Below the pieces are notes generated by a model. The model had not been told where the DNA came from. It worked only from the letters and a program-made list of their open reading frames with translations, and did no database searches. Source: Limimaricola sp964022235 (GTDB lineage: Bacteria > Pseudomonadota > Alphaproteobacteria > Rhodobacterales > Rhodobacteraceae). From it: a DNA stretch of 64,000 nucleotides. The stretch spans positions 62,001 through 126,000 of the forward strand of contig NZ_CAXHZL010000006.1 of NCBI RefSeq assembly GCF_964022235.1, given 5' to 3'. Position numbers and translations under genes: made by a program. Of the stretch, positions 1 to 8,204 are shown in pieces; position 1 is the first letter of the stretch; the number at the start of each line of letters is the position of its first letter.

Positions 1-2
1 AC

Positions 3-905
3 CGGCACGGCTACCGGGTTAATTCGATGGCGCGGAACCTGCGTCGCCAGCGCGCCGATTCGGTGCTCGCCATCGTGCCCGATCTCGGCAACCCGTTCTT
101 CTCTGCGATCTTCGCGGGTCTGCAGCAGACCCTGTCGGCCGGGGGAACCGATCTTCTGGTGACCGACAGCCATTCGGCGCTGCGCGGCGGCCAATCGCTG
201 CTGTCGCACCTGCGTGAGGCGCGGGTCGATGGGCTGGTCTGCCTTGATGGCGAATTACCGGAAGCGGCACGGGCCGAGCTCAAGGCCCCGGACATCGCGA
301 CCCGTGTGGTCTTTGCCTGCGAATGGCTGGCCGAGGGCGACTTTCCCTCGGTGCGCAGCGACAACCGCGCCGGGATGCGGCTCGCGGTCGATCACCTCGT
401 GGGTCTTGGCCATCGCGACATCGCCTACCTGTCTGGCCCCGGGGGCAACGTACTTGACACCGAACGTCGCGCCGGGGTGGTCGAGTCGCTGGCGTCGCAT
501 GGCCTGGCACTGCCGGGTCCGCGGTTCGGATCGGGGGATTTCTCGCTCGAAGCCGGGCGCGCGGCAGCGGCAGAGTTTCTGGCGCTCATTCCGCGCCCCA
601 CGGCAGTGATCTGCGCCTCGGACCAACTCGCCATCGGCTTGGCTTCGGGGTTGCACGCGCACGGATTGCGGGTGCCCGACGACGTGTCGCTGGTTGGCTT
701 CGATGACATCCAGACCGCCGAATTCGTGAACCCACCGCTCACCACCGTGCGGCAGGACCGCCTGCAGATTGGCGTGCAGGCGGCAAGTCTGCTGCTGCGG
801 CAGCTTGCCGGTGCAAACTGCGCGCCCAACAAGATCGTCACCCTGCCGGTGTCGCTGCAAGTCCGGGGCTCGACGGCGGCCCCGTCTCTGGCTCGGAAAC
901 CATAG
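3..905 (+). CDS. LacI-family transcriptional regulator (5' partial)
   Basis: The gene is cut by the left edge. The open frame continues upstream of the ATG at 27, and the residues before it (HGYRVNS) match the end of a LacI helix-turn-helix, so the true start lies outside the window. What remains is the hinge (NLRRQRADSVLAIVPDLGNPFF) and the whole periplasmic-binding-like effector domain, with the usual GFDDIQTAEFVNPPLTTV segment near the C-terminus. LacI-family proteins normally repress a sugar operon and are released by a sugar ligand. It converges on nagA and lies beside an amino-sugar locus, so an amino-sugar effector is inferred. The family call is firm and the effector unknown. Confidence 0.9.
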   Translation, partial: RHGYRVNSMARNLRRQRADSVLAIVPDLGNPFFSAIFAGLQQTLSAGGTDLLVTDSHSALRGGQSLLSHLREARVDGLVCLDGELPEAARAELKAPDIATRVVFACEWLAEGDFPSVRSDNRAGMRLAVDHLVGLGHRDIAYLSGPGGNVLDTERRAGVVESLASHGLALPGPRFGSGDFSLEAGRAAAAEFLALIPRPTAVICASDQLAIGLASGLHAHGLRVPDDVSLVGFDDIQTAEFVNPPLTTVRQDRLQIGVQAASLLLRQLAGANCAPNKIVTLPVSLQVRGSTAAPSLARKP

Positions 906-1033
906 GTCGTTCCGGGCTCCGCGAACTCTTCGTTCCGAGCATCGCGGATGACAGCATCGCCCGGCGGCGCAGTTTCGGGCCGCGCTGCTCCTGCTTGACT
1001 GACCAAGGCCTCAGACCACGCCCCCCCCCCTGA

Positions 1034-1055
1034 GACCGCCCGCGACGGCGCGGTC
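1034..1055. terminator. Hairpin between convergent LacI gene and nagA
   Basis: Inverted repeat GACCGC/GCGGTC with a 10-base loop lies in the 160-bp gap between two convergent genes, 11 bp beyond the nagA stop. It has no T-tract on either side, so termination activity is only inferred from position. Confidence 0.35.
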
Positions 1056-1065
1056 GGGATGCCAC

Positions 1066-2196
1066 TTATGGGCGCAGTGGGCTGGCCCGTCGCAGATCCG
1101 CCGTCAGATGCACGATCCTCTCCAGAGCCGCCCCGATGAGCCGCCCGGCGCCCAGAGGAGCGCGCAGCACCCGGGCGGGGGCGGCGGTGGCCATCGCAAT
1201 GGCACGCTCCAGATCCATGCCCACCTCGTTGCGCATCACCTCGATCGCGCGCGGCATCGACAGATCCGCCCCGGCGAGTGTCCCGTCGGCCAAGGTCAGA
1301 CGCCCATCGCGGCGCAGGATGCGGCGGCCGTTCAGAGTAAATTCGGTGATGTCCGAGCCCACCGGCGCCATGGCGTCCGTCACCAGAAACACGCCGTCGG
1401 GCCTTGCCCGCAGCGCTGCACGGATCGCCGCAGGATGCACATGGATCGCATCCGCGATCAGCCCCGCAACCCCTTTCCCGTCGAGCGTCGCGCCAACGAG
1501 CCCCGGCTCGCGGTGACCCAACCCGCTCATCGCGTTGAAAAGATGCGTGGTGCAGCAGGCACCCGCCGCGAAGGCCGCGCGGCAGACATCATAGCCCGCG
1601 TCCGAGTGGCCGAGCGAGACGATGACCCCGGCGGCCGTAAGCCGGGCGATCTGCACGGGCGTCACGGTTTCGGGCGCGACGGTGAGCATAAGATTTGGCA
1701 AACGCGCTGCCGCACTCTCAAGCATCGCCATGTCGGCGTCGCCCATCGGGCGCACCAGGTCCGCATCATGCGCGCCCTTGCGGGCCATCGACAGGTGCGG
1801 CCCTTCGAGATGCAGCCCGACGATGCCCGGCATGCCTTGCGAAATCGCCTGCACCACCGCCTCGATGGCAGCAGCCGAGGCCTCCGCCCGGTCGGTGATC
1901 AGCGTTGGCAGCAGCGCCGTGGTTCCCAAGGCGCGATGTGCTTCGGCGATGACGCGCAGCGTTTCGGCGTCGGGACGGTCGTTGAACATTACCCCGCCGC
2001 CGCCATTGACCTGTAGATCGACAAAGCCGGGACAGATCGTGCCGCCCTCCATGCGGCGGACCTCGAAACCCTCGGGGATCGACGCCTCGGCCAAAAGCGC
2101 CGTGGCGCGGCCCGCGATGACCAGCAGGGCCGCACCGTGGTGCAGCCTGTGCCCGTCGTGGATGTCGGCACCGGTAAAGGCGATGCGGTCGGTCAT
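1066..2196 (-). CDS. nagA: N-acetylglucosamine-6-phosphate deacetylase
   Basis: A 376-residue protein of the amidohydrolase superfamily, full length for NagA, which converts GlcNAc-6-phosphate to glucosamine-6-phosphate and acetate in the cytosol. Visible family signatures are the N-terminal beta-sandwich, the ICPGFVDLQVNGGGG segment near residue 55, GLHLEGPHLS with the metal-binding Glu near residue 130, LGHSDAGYD, TTHLFNAMSG and the VTDAMAPVG motif with the catalytic Asp. The start overlaps the 3' end of the SIS-domain gene by four bases (ATGA), implying translational coupling. It is the last gene of the minus-strand amino-sugar operon that starts at 4856. Confidence 0.93.
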   Translation of the reverse strand: MTDRIAFTGADIHDGHRLHHGAALLVIAGRATALLAEASIPEGFEVRRMEGGTICPGFVDLQVNGGGGVMFNDRPDAETLRVIAEAHRALGTTALLPTLITDRAEASAAAIEAVVQAISQGMPGIVGLHLEGPHLSMARKGAHDADLVRPMGDADMAMLESAAARLPNLMLTVAPETVTPVQIARLTAAGVIVSLGHSDAGYDVCRAAFAAGACCTTHLFNAMSGLGHREPGLVGATLDGKGVAGLIADAIHVHPAAIRAALRARPDGVFLVTDAMAPVGSDITEFTLNGRRILRRDGRLTLADGTLAGADLSMPRAIEVMRNEVGMDLERAIAMATAAPARVLRAPLGAGRLIGAALERIVHLTADLRRASPLRP

Positions 2197-3224
2197 GTCG
2201 TCTCCGTGACCTTGTTGAGATGGCGAGGCGCGTCGGGGTCAATCCCGCGCGCCACGGCAACCCGCTCGACCATTGCGTAAAAGCTCGCGATGAGCGTGAT
2301 CGGGTCGGTCAGCGGATGCCCCGTTCGGATCACCGGCAGCGCCTGCGCGGTGGTGGCGCGGTCGCTGGTGACATGGACCTGCGCCCCCTTGGCGGCGATG
2401 GCGTCGGCCACCTCGACCAGCGCCGCCTCGGCCGCGTCGGCGGCGCAGAGCGCGACCACCGGAAAGCCGCTGCCGACGATCGAGACCGGCCCGTGCATCA
2501 CCTCGGCTGAGGAATAGGCCTCGGCGTGAAGCTGGCAGGTCTCCTTGAACTTGAGCGCGGCCTCGCAGGCCAACGCATAGGAGGGGCCGCGCCCGAGGCA
2601 GTAGAGAGACCCGCCCGCCCCCAGCGCCGCCCCCGGCCCGTCCCAATCGAGCGTGACCGCCTGCTCCAGAAGCGGCGGTAGGCCCCGGATCGCGGCGCGC
2701 AGGTCGTCATCCTCGGCCCATTCGGCCAAAAGCCACAGCGCGCAAACGGCCGAGTTCACAAAAGTCTTGGTCGCCGCGACGCTCAGCTCTGGACCCGCGT
2801 GCAGCGCCAGCGCATGGCGGCTTTCGCCCGCCAGCGGCGAGGCGGGATCGTTGGTCAGCGCGATACCAAGCGCACCCGCCTCGCGGGCCATCCGCGCCAT
2901 GGCAACGATGTCGGGACTCTGGCCCGATTGCGAAACGGCTATGCAGCCTGCACCGCCGAGCGCCAGTCGGCGCTCATAGATCGAGGCCACGGAGGGGCCG
3001 ACCGAGGCGACGGGTCGGCCCAGCGTCAACTCGGTCGCATATTTGAAGAATGTTGCGACATGGTCCGACGACCCGCGCGCCACGGTGACGAGAAACGCAG
3101 GGTCGAGCGCACGCAGGTCGGCGGCAGCCTTGGTGACATCGGCCTGCCCCTGATCTAGCAGGCGGGCGACGGCCTGGGGGATTTCGAGGATCTCCCGGCG
3201 CATCCGTGTCTGGTGGTCGGTCAT
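2193..3224 (-). CDS. SIS-domain aminosugar-phosphate deaminase/isomerase (NagB-II/AgaS/GlmS-like)
   Basis: About 343 residues with two tandem SIS (sugar isomerase) domains resembling the isomerase half of GlmS. The glutaminase half is absent. Motifs include VARGSSDHVA and ISQSGQSPD-like VSQSGQSPD in the first SIS domain and GRGPSYALACEAALKFKET in the second. Such stand-alone proteins commonly deaminate glucosamine-6-phosphate to fructose-6-phosphate (NagB-II) or related tagatose/galactosamine phosphates. Since nagA follows directly, NagB-II activity is the most likely. I chose ATG 3224 because GAGGAC lies just upstream and the alternative upstream extension reads in low-complexity Arg-rich sequence that overlaps the GntR gene. 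Confidence 0.88.
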   Translation of the reverse strand: MTDHQTRMRREILEIPQAVARLLDQGQADVTKAAADLRALDPAFLVTVARGSSDHVATFFKYATELTLGRPVASVGPSVASIYERRLALGGAGCIAVSQSGQSPDIVAMARMAREAGALGIALTNDPASPLAGESRHALALHAGPELSVAATKTFVNSAVCALWLLAEWAEDDDLRAAIRGLPPLLEQAVTLDWDGPGAALGAGGSLYCLGRGPSYALACEAALKFKETCQLHAEAYSSAEVMHGPVSIVGSGFPVVALCAADAAEAALVEVADAIAAKGAQVHVTSDRATTAQALPVIRTGHPLTDPITLIASFYAMVERVAVARGIDPDAPRHLNKVTETT

Positions 3225-3234
3225 CTTACGGTCC

Positions 3235-3993
3235 TCATTCCTGTGCGAGACGCAGTTCGGCGACGAAGTTGTAAGCGTCGCCTCGGTAGAGAGAGCGGGT
3301 GAATTCGGCCACCCGCCCGTCGGCGAGATAGGAAGTGCGCTCGATGCTGAGCCCGGCGGTGCCCGGCTCGATCTCGAGCGTTGCGGCGTCGTCGCGGCCC
3401 ATGTTGATCGCCGAAATCTTCTGCAGCGCCCGTACCGGTCGCAGCCCGGCCTGCGCCAGCACGCCGTAAAGCGAGGTCTCGACCGCACTCGGGTCAGCGA
3501 GGATGCTCAGCGGCAGCGCCGCGCGCTCGATCGCCAAGGGCCGTCCATCGGCGAGCCTGAGACGCGCCAGCCGCGCCACCTCATCGTCCGACGACAGGCC
3601 GAGTGCCACGACCTCATCCGGCGACGGCAGGAAAACGCCCCGATCGAGCCATCGCGTCGTGGTCGAGAGGCCGCGTCGCGCCATGTCCTCGGTGAAGGAG
3701 GTAAGCCGCGACAGCGACTGCTCCAGCCTCGGGGCGCGCGGCGCCACGAAGGAGCCGGAGCCCTGTTTCTGAACCACCAGCCCCTCTTGGGCGAGCCGAC
3801 CGATCGCCTTGCGCACCGTGACCCGCGACAACCCGGTGAGCGTCGCGATCTCGCGTTCCGGCGGCAGCGAGGTGCCCGGCGGCAGCAGCCCCTGCGACAC
3901 CGCCTCGGACAGCCTGCGAGACAGCCGGAGATAGAGCGGCCCGGCGTCGCTCTTCACCCAAGCCTCCGGCGCAAGGAAATCCGCAATGCTCAT
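3235..3993 (-). CDS. GntR-family regulator with UTRA domain (HutC/NagR-type)
   Basis: A 252-residue regulator with a winged helix (residues about 15-80: YLRLSRRLSEAVSQG, PPEREIATLTGLSRVTVRKAI, QKQGSGSFV) and a C-terminal UTRA ligand domain. UTRA regulators of this type bind phosphorylated sugars; NagR/DasR homologues sense GlcN-6-P or GlcNAc-6-P. The start MSIADFL at 3993 overlaps the kinase stop by one base (TGATG), and its own stop is 10 bp before the SIS gene. It sits inside the operon it probably controls. The AGGTAT repeats at 4863-4878 and 4971-4995 are the best candidate operators, which is inference. Confidence 0.9.
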   Translation of the reverse strand: MSIADFLAPEAWVKSDAGPLYLRLSRRLSEAVSQGLLPPGTSLPPEREIATLTGLSRVTVRKAIGRLAQEGLVVQKQGSGSFVAPRAPRLEQSLSRLTSFTEDMARRGLSTTTRWLDRGVFLPSPDEVVALGLSSDDEVARLARLRLADGRPLAIERAALPLSILADPSAVETSLYGVLAQAGLRPVRALQKISAINMGRDDAATLEIEPGTAGLSIERTSYLADGRVAEFTRSLYRGDAYNFVAELRLAQE

Positions 3994-4856
3994 CACTGTC
4001 CTCCCTGCCGGGCAAGGATCAGGGCGCCGTCGAGCGGGGTGCCCTGCGGATCGGCAAATCGGCGACCGGGCCGCTCCAGCGCCGCGCGGTAGAGCGGCCC
4101 GAGACCGCCGGTGAGATAGATCGGCTCGTCGGCCCTGTGTCCGAGCGTGTCCAGCGCCCGGTCGAGCCACTGCGCGCCGCGCTCCACGATTTCGCGCGCG
4201 GTGCCGTCACCCGCCGCTGCCGCCTCCATCACCATGGGGGCCAGCGTGCCGAAATCGGCGGGCCGCGCGGTTGCGGCAAAGCCGACGATATCCTGCGGCG
4301 CTCCGCCGAGCCGTGCCAGCAGCGCCTCGGTCAGATCGGTGCGGGCGCGCATCCCGTCGACGGCCTCGAGCGTCGCGGCGAGGGCCGCGCGCCCGATCCA
4401 GCCGCCAGAGGCTTGATCCGAAAGCTGCAGCCCCCAACCGCCCACCGCGCGGATCGCACCACCGCGCCTCAGCCCCACGAAACTTCCCGTACCAATTGCC
4501 AGCACCGCCCCGTCGGCGCTTGCCCCAAGCGCCCCGGCGATGGCGATATCGCGGTCCTCGGTGACGCGGCAACGCCCCGGCAGCCGGCGCGCCGCCCGCG
4601 CGGCCATGGCCTCCGATTGCACACCTGCGAGCCCGGCGTGGCCGATCGCCCCGGTCAACGCCTCATCGGGCAGCCCGGCGGCCAGTGCTGCGTTTGCAAT
4701 GGCGCGCAGCAGGTTGGCGATGCCGCCGTCGAAATCGGTGGTCAGATTTGCAGGCCCGGCCGCGCCCTGCCCCAGAAGGCCGCCGCGCCACAGCGCCGCC
4801 CGGCAACCGGTGCCGCCACCATCGAGGCCGAGAAACAGGGTCGCGCTATCGTTCAT
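3993..4856 (-). CDS. BadF/BadG-type ATPase, probable N-acetylglucosamine kinase
   Basis: A 287-residue member of the ASKHA BadF/BadG/BcrA/BcrD family, which includes bacterial and eukaryotic GlcNAc kinases. The phosphate-1 loop is FLGLDGGGTGCRAALW at the N-terminus, followed by GAIGHAGLAG, the adenosine-region AIGTGSFVGLRR and a C-terminal LTGGLGPLYR. In this operon it would phosphorylate imported GlcNAc or MurNAc for NagA/MurQ. It is the first gene of the minus-strand operon. The ATG has only a weak ribosome site (AGGT, 6 nt away), which is itself part of the AGGTAT repeat described at 4863-4878. Substrate is inferred from neighbours. Confidence 0.85.
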   Translation of the reverse strand: MNDSATLFLGLDGGGTGCRAALWRGGLLGQGAAGPANLTTDFDGGIANLLRAIANAALAAGLPDEALTGAIGHAGLAGVQSEAMAARAARRLPGRCRVTEDRDIAIAGALGASADGAVLAIGTGSFVGLRRGGAIRAVGGWGLQLSDQASGGWIGRAALAATLEAVDGMRARTDLTEALLARLGGAPQDIVGFAATARPADFGTLAPMVMEAAAAGDGTAREIVERGAQWLDRALDTLGHRADEPIYLTGGLGPLYRAALERPGRRFADPQGTPLDGALILARQGGQ

Positions 4857-4862
4857 AGAATA

Positions 4863-4878
4863 CCTATATAATACCTTT
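4863..4878 (-). promoter_or_regulatory. Operator-like AGGTAT repeats, left copy (kinase side)
   Basis: Read on the minus strand this is AAAGGTATTATATAGG, continuing into TATTCT before the kinase ATG, so two AGGTAT units lie exactly 11 bp apart. Fifteen of the 16 bases are matched by an inverted copy at 4980-4995 on the murQ side. It overlaps a plausible -10 (TATTAT) and the start region of the kinase gene. A regulator-binding role is inferred. Confidence 0.6.
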
Positions 4879-4970
4879 CGCGGGTTTGGAATGAGAATAT
4901 TTTGGGATATCTGCGCAGCATCTTCCCAAGACGGCAGTAAACGCTGTCTCGCGTCGACACTATAGACAAG

Positions 4971-4995
4971 AGGTATCTCAAAGGTATTAGATAGG
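4971..4995 (+). promoter_or_regulatory. Operator-like AGGTAT repeats, right copy (murQ side)
   Basis: AGGTAT at 4971 and 4982 are 11 bp apart, with a degenerate third unit (AGGCCT) at 4993. The segment AAAGGTATTAGATAGG at 4980-4995 mirrors the left copy with one mismatch. It begins 5 bp after a possible -10 hexamer TATAGA (4961-4966) and ends 17 bp before the murQ start. Binding by the GntR/UTRA protein at 3235-3993 is the simplest inference. Confidence 0.6.
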
Positions 4996-5012
4996 CCTCA
5001 AAGGAGAGTTCG

Positions 5013-5915
5013 ATGGGTTTGCCACGTACGGAGCAGGTCACGACCGAGGCGGAAGCACTGGATCGCCTGACCGGTCCGGCCGCGCTGTCGCGGATGATCG
5101 ACGTGCAGCGGGCGGCCATCGAAAGCCTGCGCACAGTATTGCCCGAGATAGAGGCAGCCGCCGCGCTGATGGCCGAAACGCTGCGCGGCGAGGGGCGTCT
5201 CGTCTATGCCGCGGCCGGAAGCTCGGCGCTGATGGCGCTGGCCGATGCCGCCGAACTGCCCGGCACCTTCGGCATCGCGCAGCAGCGGATCGTGATCCGC
5301 ATGGCCGGTGGCGTACCCACGGATGCGGCGATGCCCGGCGATACCGAGGACGACACCAAGGCCGCGCAAGCGGTGATCGCGGAGTTGCGCCCCGACGACC
5401 TCGTCATTGCGCTGAGCGCCAGCGGCTCCACCCCCTATCCCACGGCCATCGCCCAAGGGGCGCCTGCGCGCGGCGCGCGGGTGGTGGCGATCGCCTGCAA
5501 TCCCGGCACACCGCTGCTGGCCGCCGCCGATGTTGCAATCTGCCTCGCCACACCGCCCGAGGCGCTGGCGGGCTCGACCCGCATGGGGGCGGGCACCGCG
5601 CAAAAGGCGGCGCTGAACCTGATCTCGACCCGCGCGGGCGTGCTCTTGGGTCATGTGCATGACGGCATGATGGTCAATCTCGTCGCCGACAACGCCAAAC
5701 TGCGGGGCCGGGCGGCAGGCATCGTCGCGCGCGTGGCCAAGGTGGAGGTGCAGACCGCCGCCCGCGCGCTCGATCTCGCACAAGGCGCGGTAAAGCCCGC
5801 CTGCCTGATCGCCGCCGGGGCGACGCCGGAGACGGCGCGCGCCTTGCTGGAGCGGCATGCGGACCATCTGCGCCCGGCTCTGGCCGAGCTTCACGACACA
5901 CAACAAGACGCCTGA
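5013..5915 (+). CDS. murQ: N-acetylmuramic acid 6-phosphate etherase
   Basis: A 300-residue SIS-fold protein matching MurQ in length and motifs: the N-terminal TEQVTTEAEALDRL stretch, YAAAGSSALMALADAAELPGTF, the long GDTEDD segment, ALSASGSTPYP, IACNPGTPL, and the lyase signature GSTRMGAGTAQKAALNLIST. MurQ cleaves the lactyl ether of MurNAc-6-phosphate, releasing GlcNAc-6-phosphate and D-lactate, which feeds NagA. AAGGAGAG (5001-5007) precedes the ATG. It is the first gene of the plus-strand operon with the sugar ABC transporter and diverges from the kinase gene, so the locus likely recycles or imports peptidoglycan sugars. Confidence 0.93.
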   Translation: MGLPRTEQVTTEAEALDRLTGPAALSRMIDVQRAAIESLRTVLPEIEAAAALMAETLRGEGRLVYAAAGSSALMALADAAELPGTFGIAQQRIVIRMAGGVPTDAAMPGDTEDDTKAAQAVIAELRPDDLVIALSASGSTPYPTAIAQGAPARGARVVAIACNPGTPLLAAADVAICLATPPEALAGSTRMGAGTAQKAALNLISTRAGVLLGHVHDGMMVNLVADNAKLRGRAAGIVARVAKVEVQTAARALDLAQGAVKPACLIAAGATPETARALLERHADHLRPALAELHDTQQDA

Positions 5916-5949
5916 ACAGGGCGCGACCTCATCAACACGGGAGAAGACA

Positions 5950-7203
5950 ATGACCAAACGCATACTCGCGGGCGCGCTGCTGGGCACGACATTGCTGTCC
6001 GGCATGGCGCAGGCGCAGGACGTCACGCTCACCATCGAGAGCTGGCGCAACGACGACCTCGCGATCTGGCAGGACCAGATCATCCCGGCCTTCGAGGCCG
6101 AGCATCCGGGCATCAAGATCGATTTCACGCCCTCGGCCCCGGCCGAATACAACGCGGTCCTGAACTCCAAACTCGACGCGGGCTCGGCCGGCGACCTGAT
6201 CACCTGCCGCCCCTTCGACGCCTCGCTGGCGCTATTCGAGGCCGGAAAGCTCGCCGATCTGAGCGACCTCGAAGGCATGTCGAATTTCTCGGACGTGGCG
6301 AAGTCGGGCTGGAGCAGCGATGACGGATCGGCCACCTACTGCGTGCCGATGGCCAGCGTGATCCACGGCTTCATCTACAACAAGGACGCCTTCGCCGAGT
6401 TGGGGCTCGAGGAGCCGAAGACCGTCGATGAATTCTTTGTCGTGCTCGACGCGATCAAGGAGGACGGCACCTATATCCCGATGGCGATGGGCACCAATGA
6501 CCAGTGGGAAGCCGCCACCATGGGCTACCAGAACATCGGGCCCAACTACTGGAAGGGCGAGGAAGGCCGTCAGGCGTTGATCGATGGCACGGCCAAGCTC
6601 ACCGACGCCGAGTGGACCGCTCCCTATGAGCAGCTCGCCAAATGGGGCGACTATCTGGGCGACGGCTACGAGGCGCAGACCTATCCTGACAGCCAGAACC
6701 TGTTCACGCTGGGTCGCGCCGCGATCTATCCCGCGGGCTCGTGGGAGGTGTCGGGCTTCAACGGCCTCGCCGACTTCGAGATGGGGGCGTTCCCGCCGCC
6801 GGTCCCGGCCGAGGGCGACGCCTGCTACATCTCGGATCACACCGACATCGGCATCGGCATGAACGCCGCGACCGAGCATCCTGACGAGGCCAGAACCTTC
6901 CTCAACTGGGTTGCGTCGAGCGAATTCGCCACGCTCTATGCCAACGCCCTGCCCGGCTTCTTTCCGCTGTCGCAGGCCCCGGTCGAGATCGAAGATCCGC
7001 TGGCGCAGGAGTTCGCAAGCTGGCGCGAGGAGTGTTCCTCGACCATCCGCTCGACCTACCAGATCCTGTCGCGTGGCACGCCCAACCTCGAGAACGACAC
7101 CTGGAACGCCTCGGCACAGGTGATCAAGGGCGCCGAGACCCCAGCCGACGCGGGCGCGCGTCTGCAGGATGGCCTTGCAAGCTGGTACGAACCGCAAAAG
7201 TAA
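5950..7203 (+). CDS. Sugar ABC transporter substrate-binding protein
   Basis: A 417-residue extracellular solute-binding protein of the family 1 (maltose/sn-glycerol-3-phosphate type) with a signal peptide of about 23 residues ending in AQAQD. Core motifs such as ESWRNDDLAIWQDQIIPAFEAEHPG, the GLEEPKTVDEFFVVLDAI lobe and GRAAIYPAGSWEVSGF are visible. ATG 5950 was chosen over an upstream ATG inside murQ because it opens a signal peptide and has a GGGAGAAG site. Ligand is probably an amino sugar, muropeptide sugar or disaccharide, judged from murQ and nagA only. Confidence 0.9.
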   Translation: MTKRILAGALLGTTLLSGMAQAQDVTLTIESWRNDDLAIWQDQIIPAFEAEHPGIKIDFTPSAPAEYNAVLNSKLDAGSAGDLITCRPFDASLALFEAGKLADLSDLEGMSNFSDVAKSGWSSDDGSATYCVPMASVIHGFIYNKDAFAELGLEEPKTVDEFFVVLDAIKEDGTYIPMAMGTNDQWEAATMGYQNIGPNYWKGEEGRQALIDGTAKLTDAEWTAPYEQLAKWGDYLGDGYEAQTYPDSQNLFTLGRAAIYPAGSWEVSGFNGLADFEMGAFPPPVPAEGDACYISDHTDIGIGMNAATEHPDEARTFLNWVASSEFATLYANALPGFFPLSQAPVEIEDPLAQEFASWREECSSTIRSTYQILSRGTPNLENDTWNASAQVIKGAETPADAGARLQDGLASWYEPQK

Positions 7204-7212
7204 GCAGCGGAC

Positions 7213-7237
7213 CGTCCGGGCGCCCCGCGCCCGGACG
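7213..7237 (+). repeat. Intercistronic hairpin between binding protein and permease genes
   Basis: A perfect 11-bp inverted repeat (CGTCCGGGCGC / GCGCCCGGACG) with a CCC loop fills the 55-bp gap. No T-tract follows. Such structures after a binding-protein gene commonly protect the upstream mRNA and lower expression of the membrane genes; that role is inferred. Confidence 0.75.
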
Positions 7238-7258
7238 ACGCCTACAGGAGGTCGACCC

Positions 7259-8194
7259 ATGCCCGGCACCGCCGTCTCCAGCGCTGCGCCAAAGTTCCGC
7301 TGGCACATCGTCGTGTTTCTCGCCCCCGCGGTGCTGGTCTACACGGCGGTGATGATCCTGCCGCTGTTCGACACGCTGCGCCTCGCGCTTTACGACGAGG
7401 TCGAGGGCCAGAGGGTCTTCGTGGGCCTCGAGAATTTCCGCACGCTGTTCGGCGACCCGAACTGGTCGCGCCAGTTCTGGAACGCTTTGGCCAACAACTT
7501 CTGGTTCTTCCTGATCCACATGGCGGTGCAGAACCCGATCGGCATCGCGCTGGCGGCGATCCTGTCGAACCCGCGGCTTCGGTTCTCGGGCTTCTACCGC
7601 TCTGCGATCTTCATCCCCACCATCCTGTCCTTCGTGATCGTAGGTTTTGCGTGGAAGCTGATCCTGTCGCCGATCTGGGGCATCGCTCCGGGAATGCTGG
7701 ATGCCATCGGCCTCAAATCGCTCTTCGCGCCATGGCTCGGGCGTGAGGAAACGGCGCTGACCACGCTGGCGCTGATCTCGGTGTGGCAATTCGTCGGCAT
7801 CCCGATGATGCTGATCTATGCAGCACTCCTGTCGATCCCCGACGAGATCCTCGAGGCGGGCGAATGCGACGGCGTCACAGGCCTTTCTGCCTTCTGGAAG
7901 ATCAAGCTGCCGCTGATCCTGCCATCGATCGGCATCATCTCGATCCTGACCTTCGTTGCGAACTTCAACGCCTTCGACCTGATCTATGCCGCGCAGGGCG
8001 CGCTGGCGGGACCGGATTTCTCCTCCGACATCCTCGGCACCTTCCTCTACCGCACCTTCTTCGGCTTCCAGCTTCAGCTTGGCGATCCGCATATGGGATC
8101 GGCCATCGCCTCCGCGATGTTCGCGGTCATCCTGATCGGGGTCTGCATCTATCTTTTCGGCATCCAGACCCGGATCCGCCGCTACCAGCTCTGA
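7259..8194 (+). CDS. Sugar ABC transporter permease (MalF/UgpA type)
   Basis: A 311-residue inner-membrane permease with about six hydrophobic helices. The cytoplasmic EAA loop that contacts the ATPase is visible as EILEAGECDGVTGLSAFWKIKLPLI near residue 200. Start ATG 7259 follows AGGAGGT at 7246-7252; a longer upstream frame would overlap the binding-protein gene. It pairs with the permease at 8205-9044 to form the membrane channel for the sugar imported by this operon. Confidence 0.9.
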   Translation: MPGTAVSSAAPKFRWHIVVFLAPAVLVYTAVMILPLFDTLRLALYDEVEGQRVFVGLENFRTLFGDPNWSRQFWNALANNFWFFLIHMAVQNPIGIALAAILSNPRLRFSGFYRSAIFIPTILSFVIVGFAWKLILSPIWGIAPGMLDAIGLKSLFAPWLGREETALTTLALISVWQFVGIPMMLIYAALLSIPDEILEAGECDGVTGLSAFWKIKLPLILPSIGIISILTFVANFNAFDLIYAAQGALAGPDFSSDILGTFLYRTFFGFQLQLGDPHMGSAIASAMFAVILIGVCIYLFGIQTRIRRYQL

Positions 8195-8204
8195 GGAGGG
8201 TGCG

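Noticed and set aside
1021..1030. Run of ten C residues
   Set aside because: A homopolymer in a short intergenic gap; possible phase-variation tract but not within or near a start codon, and it may be a sequencing artefact.
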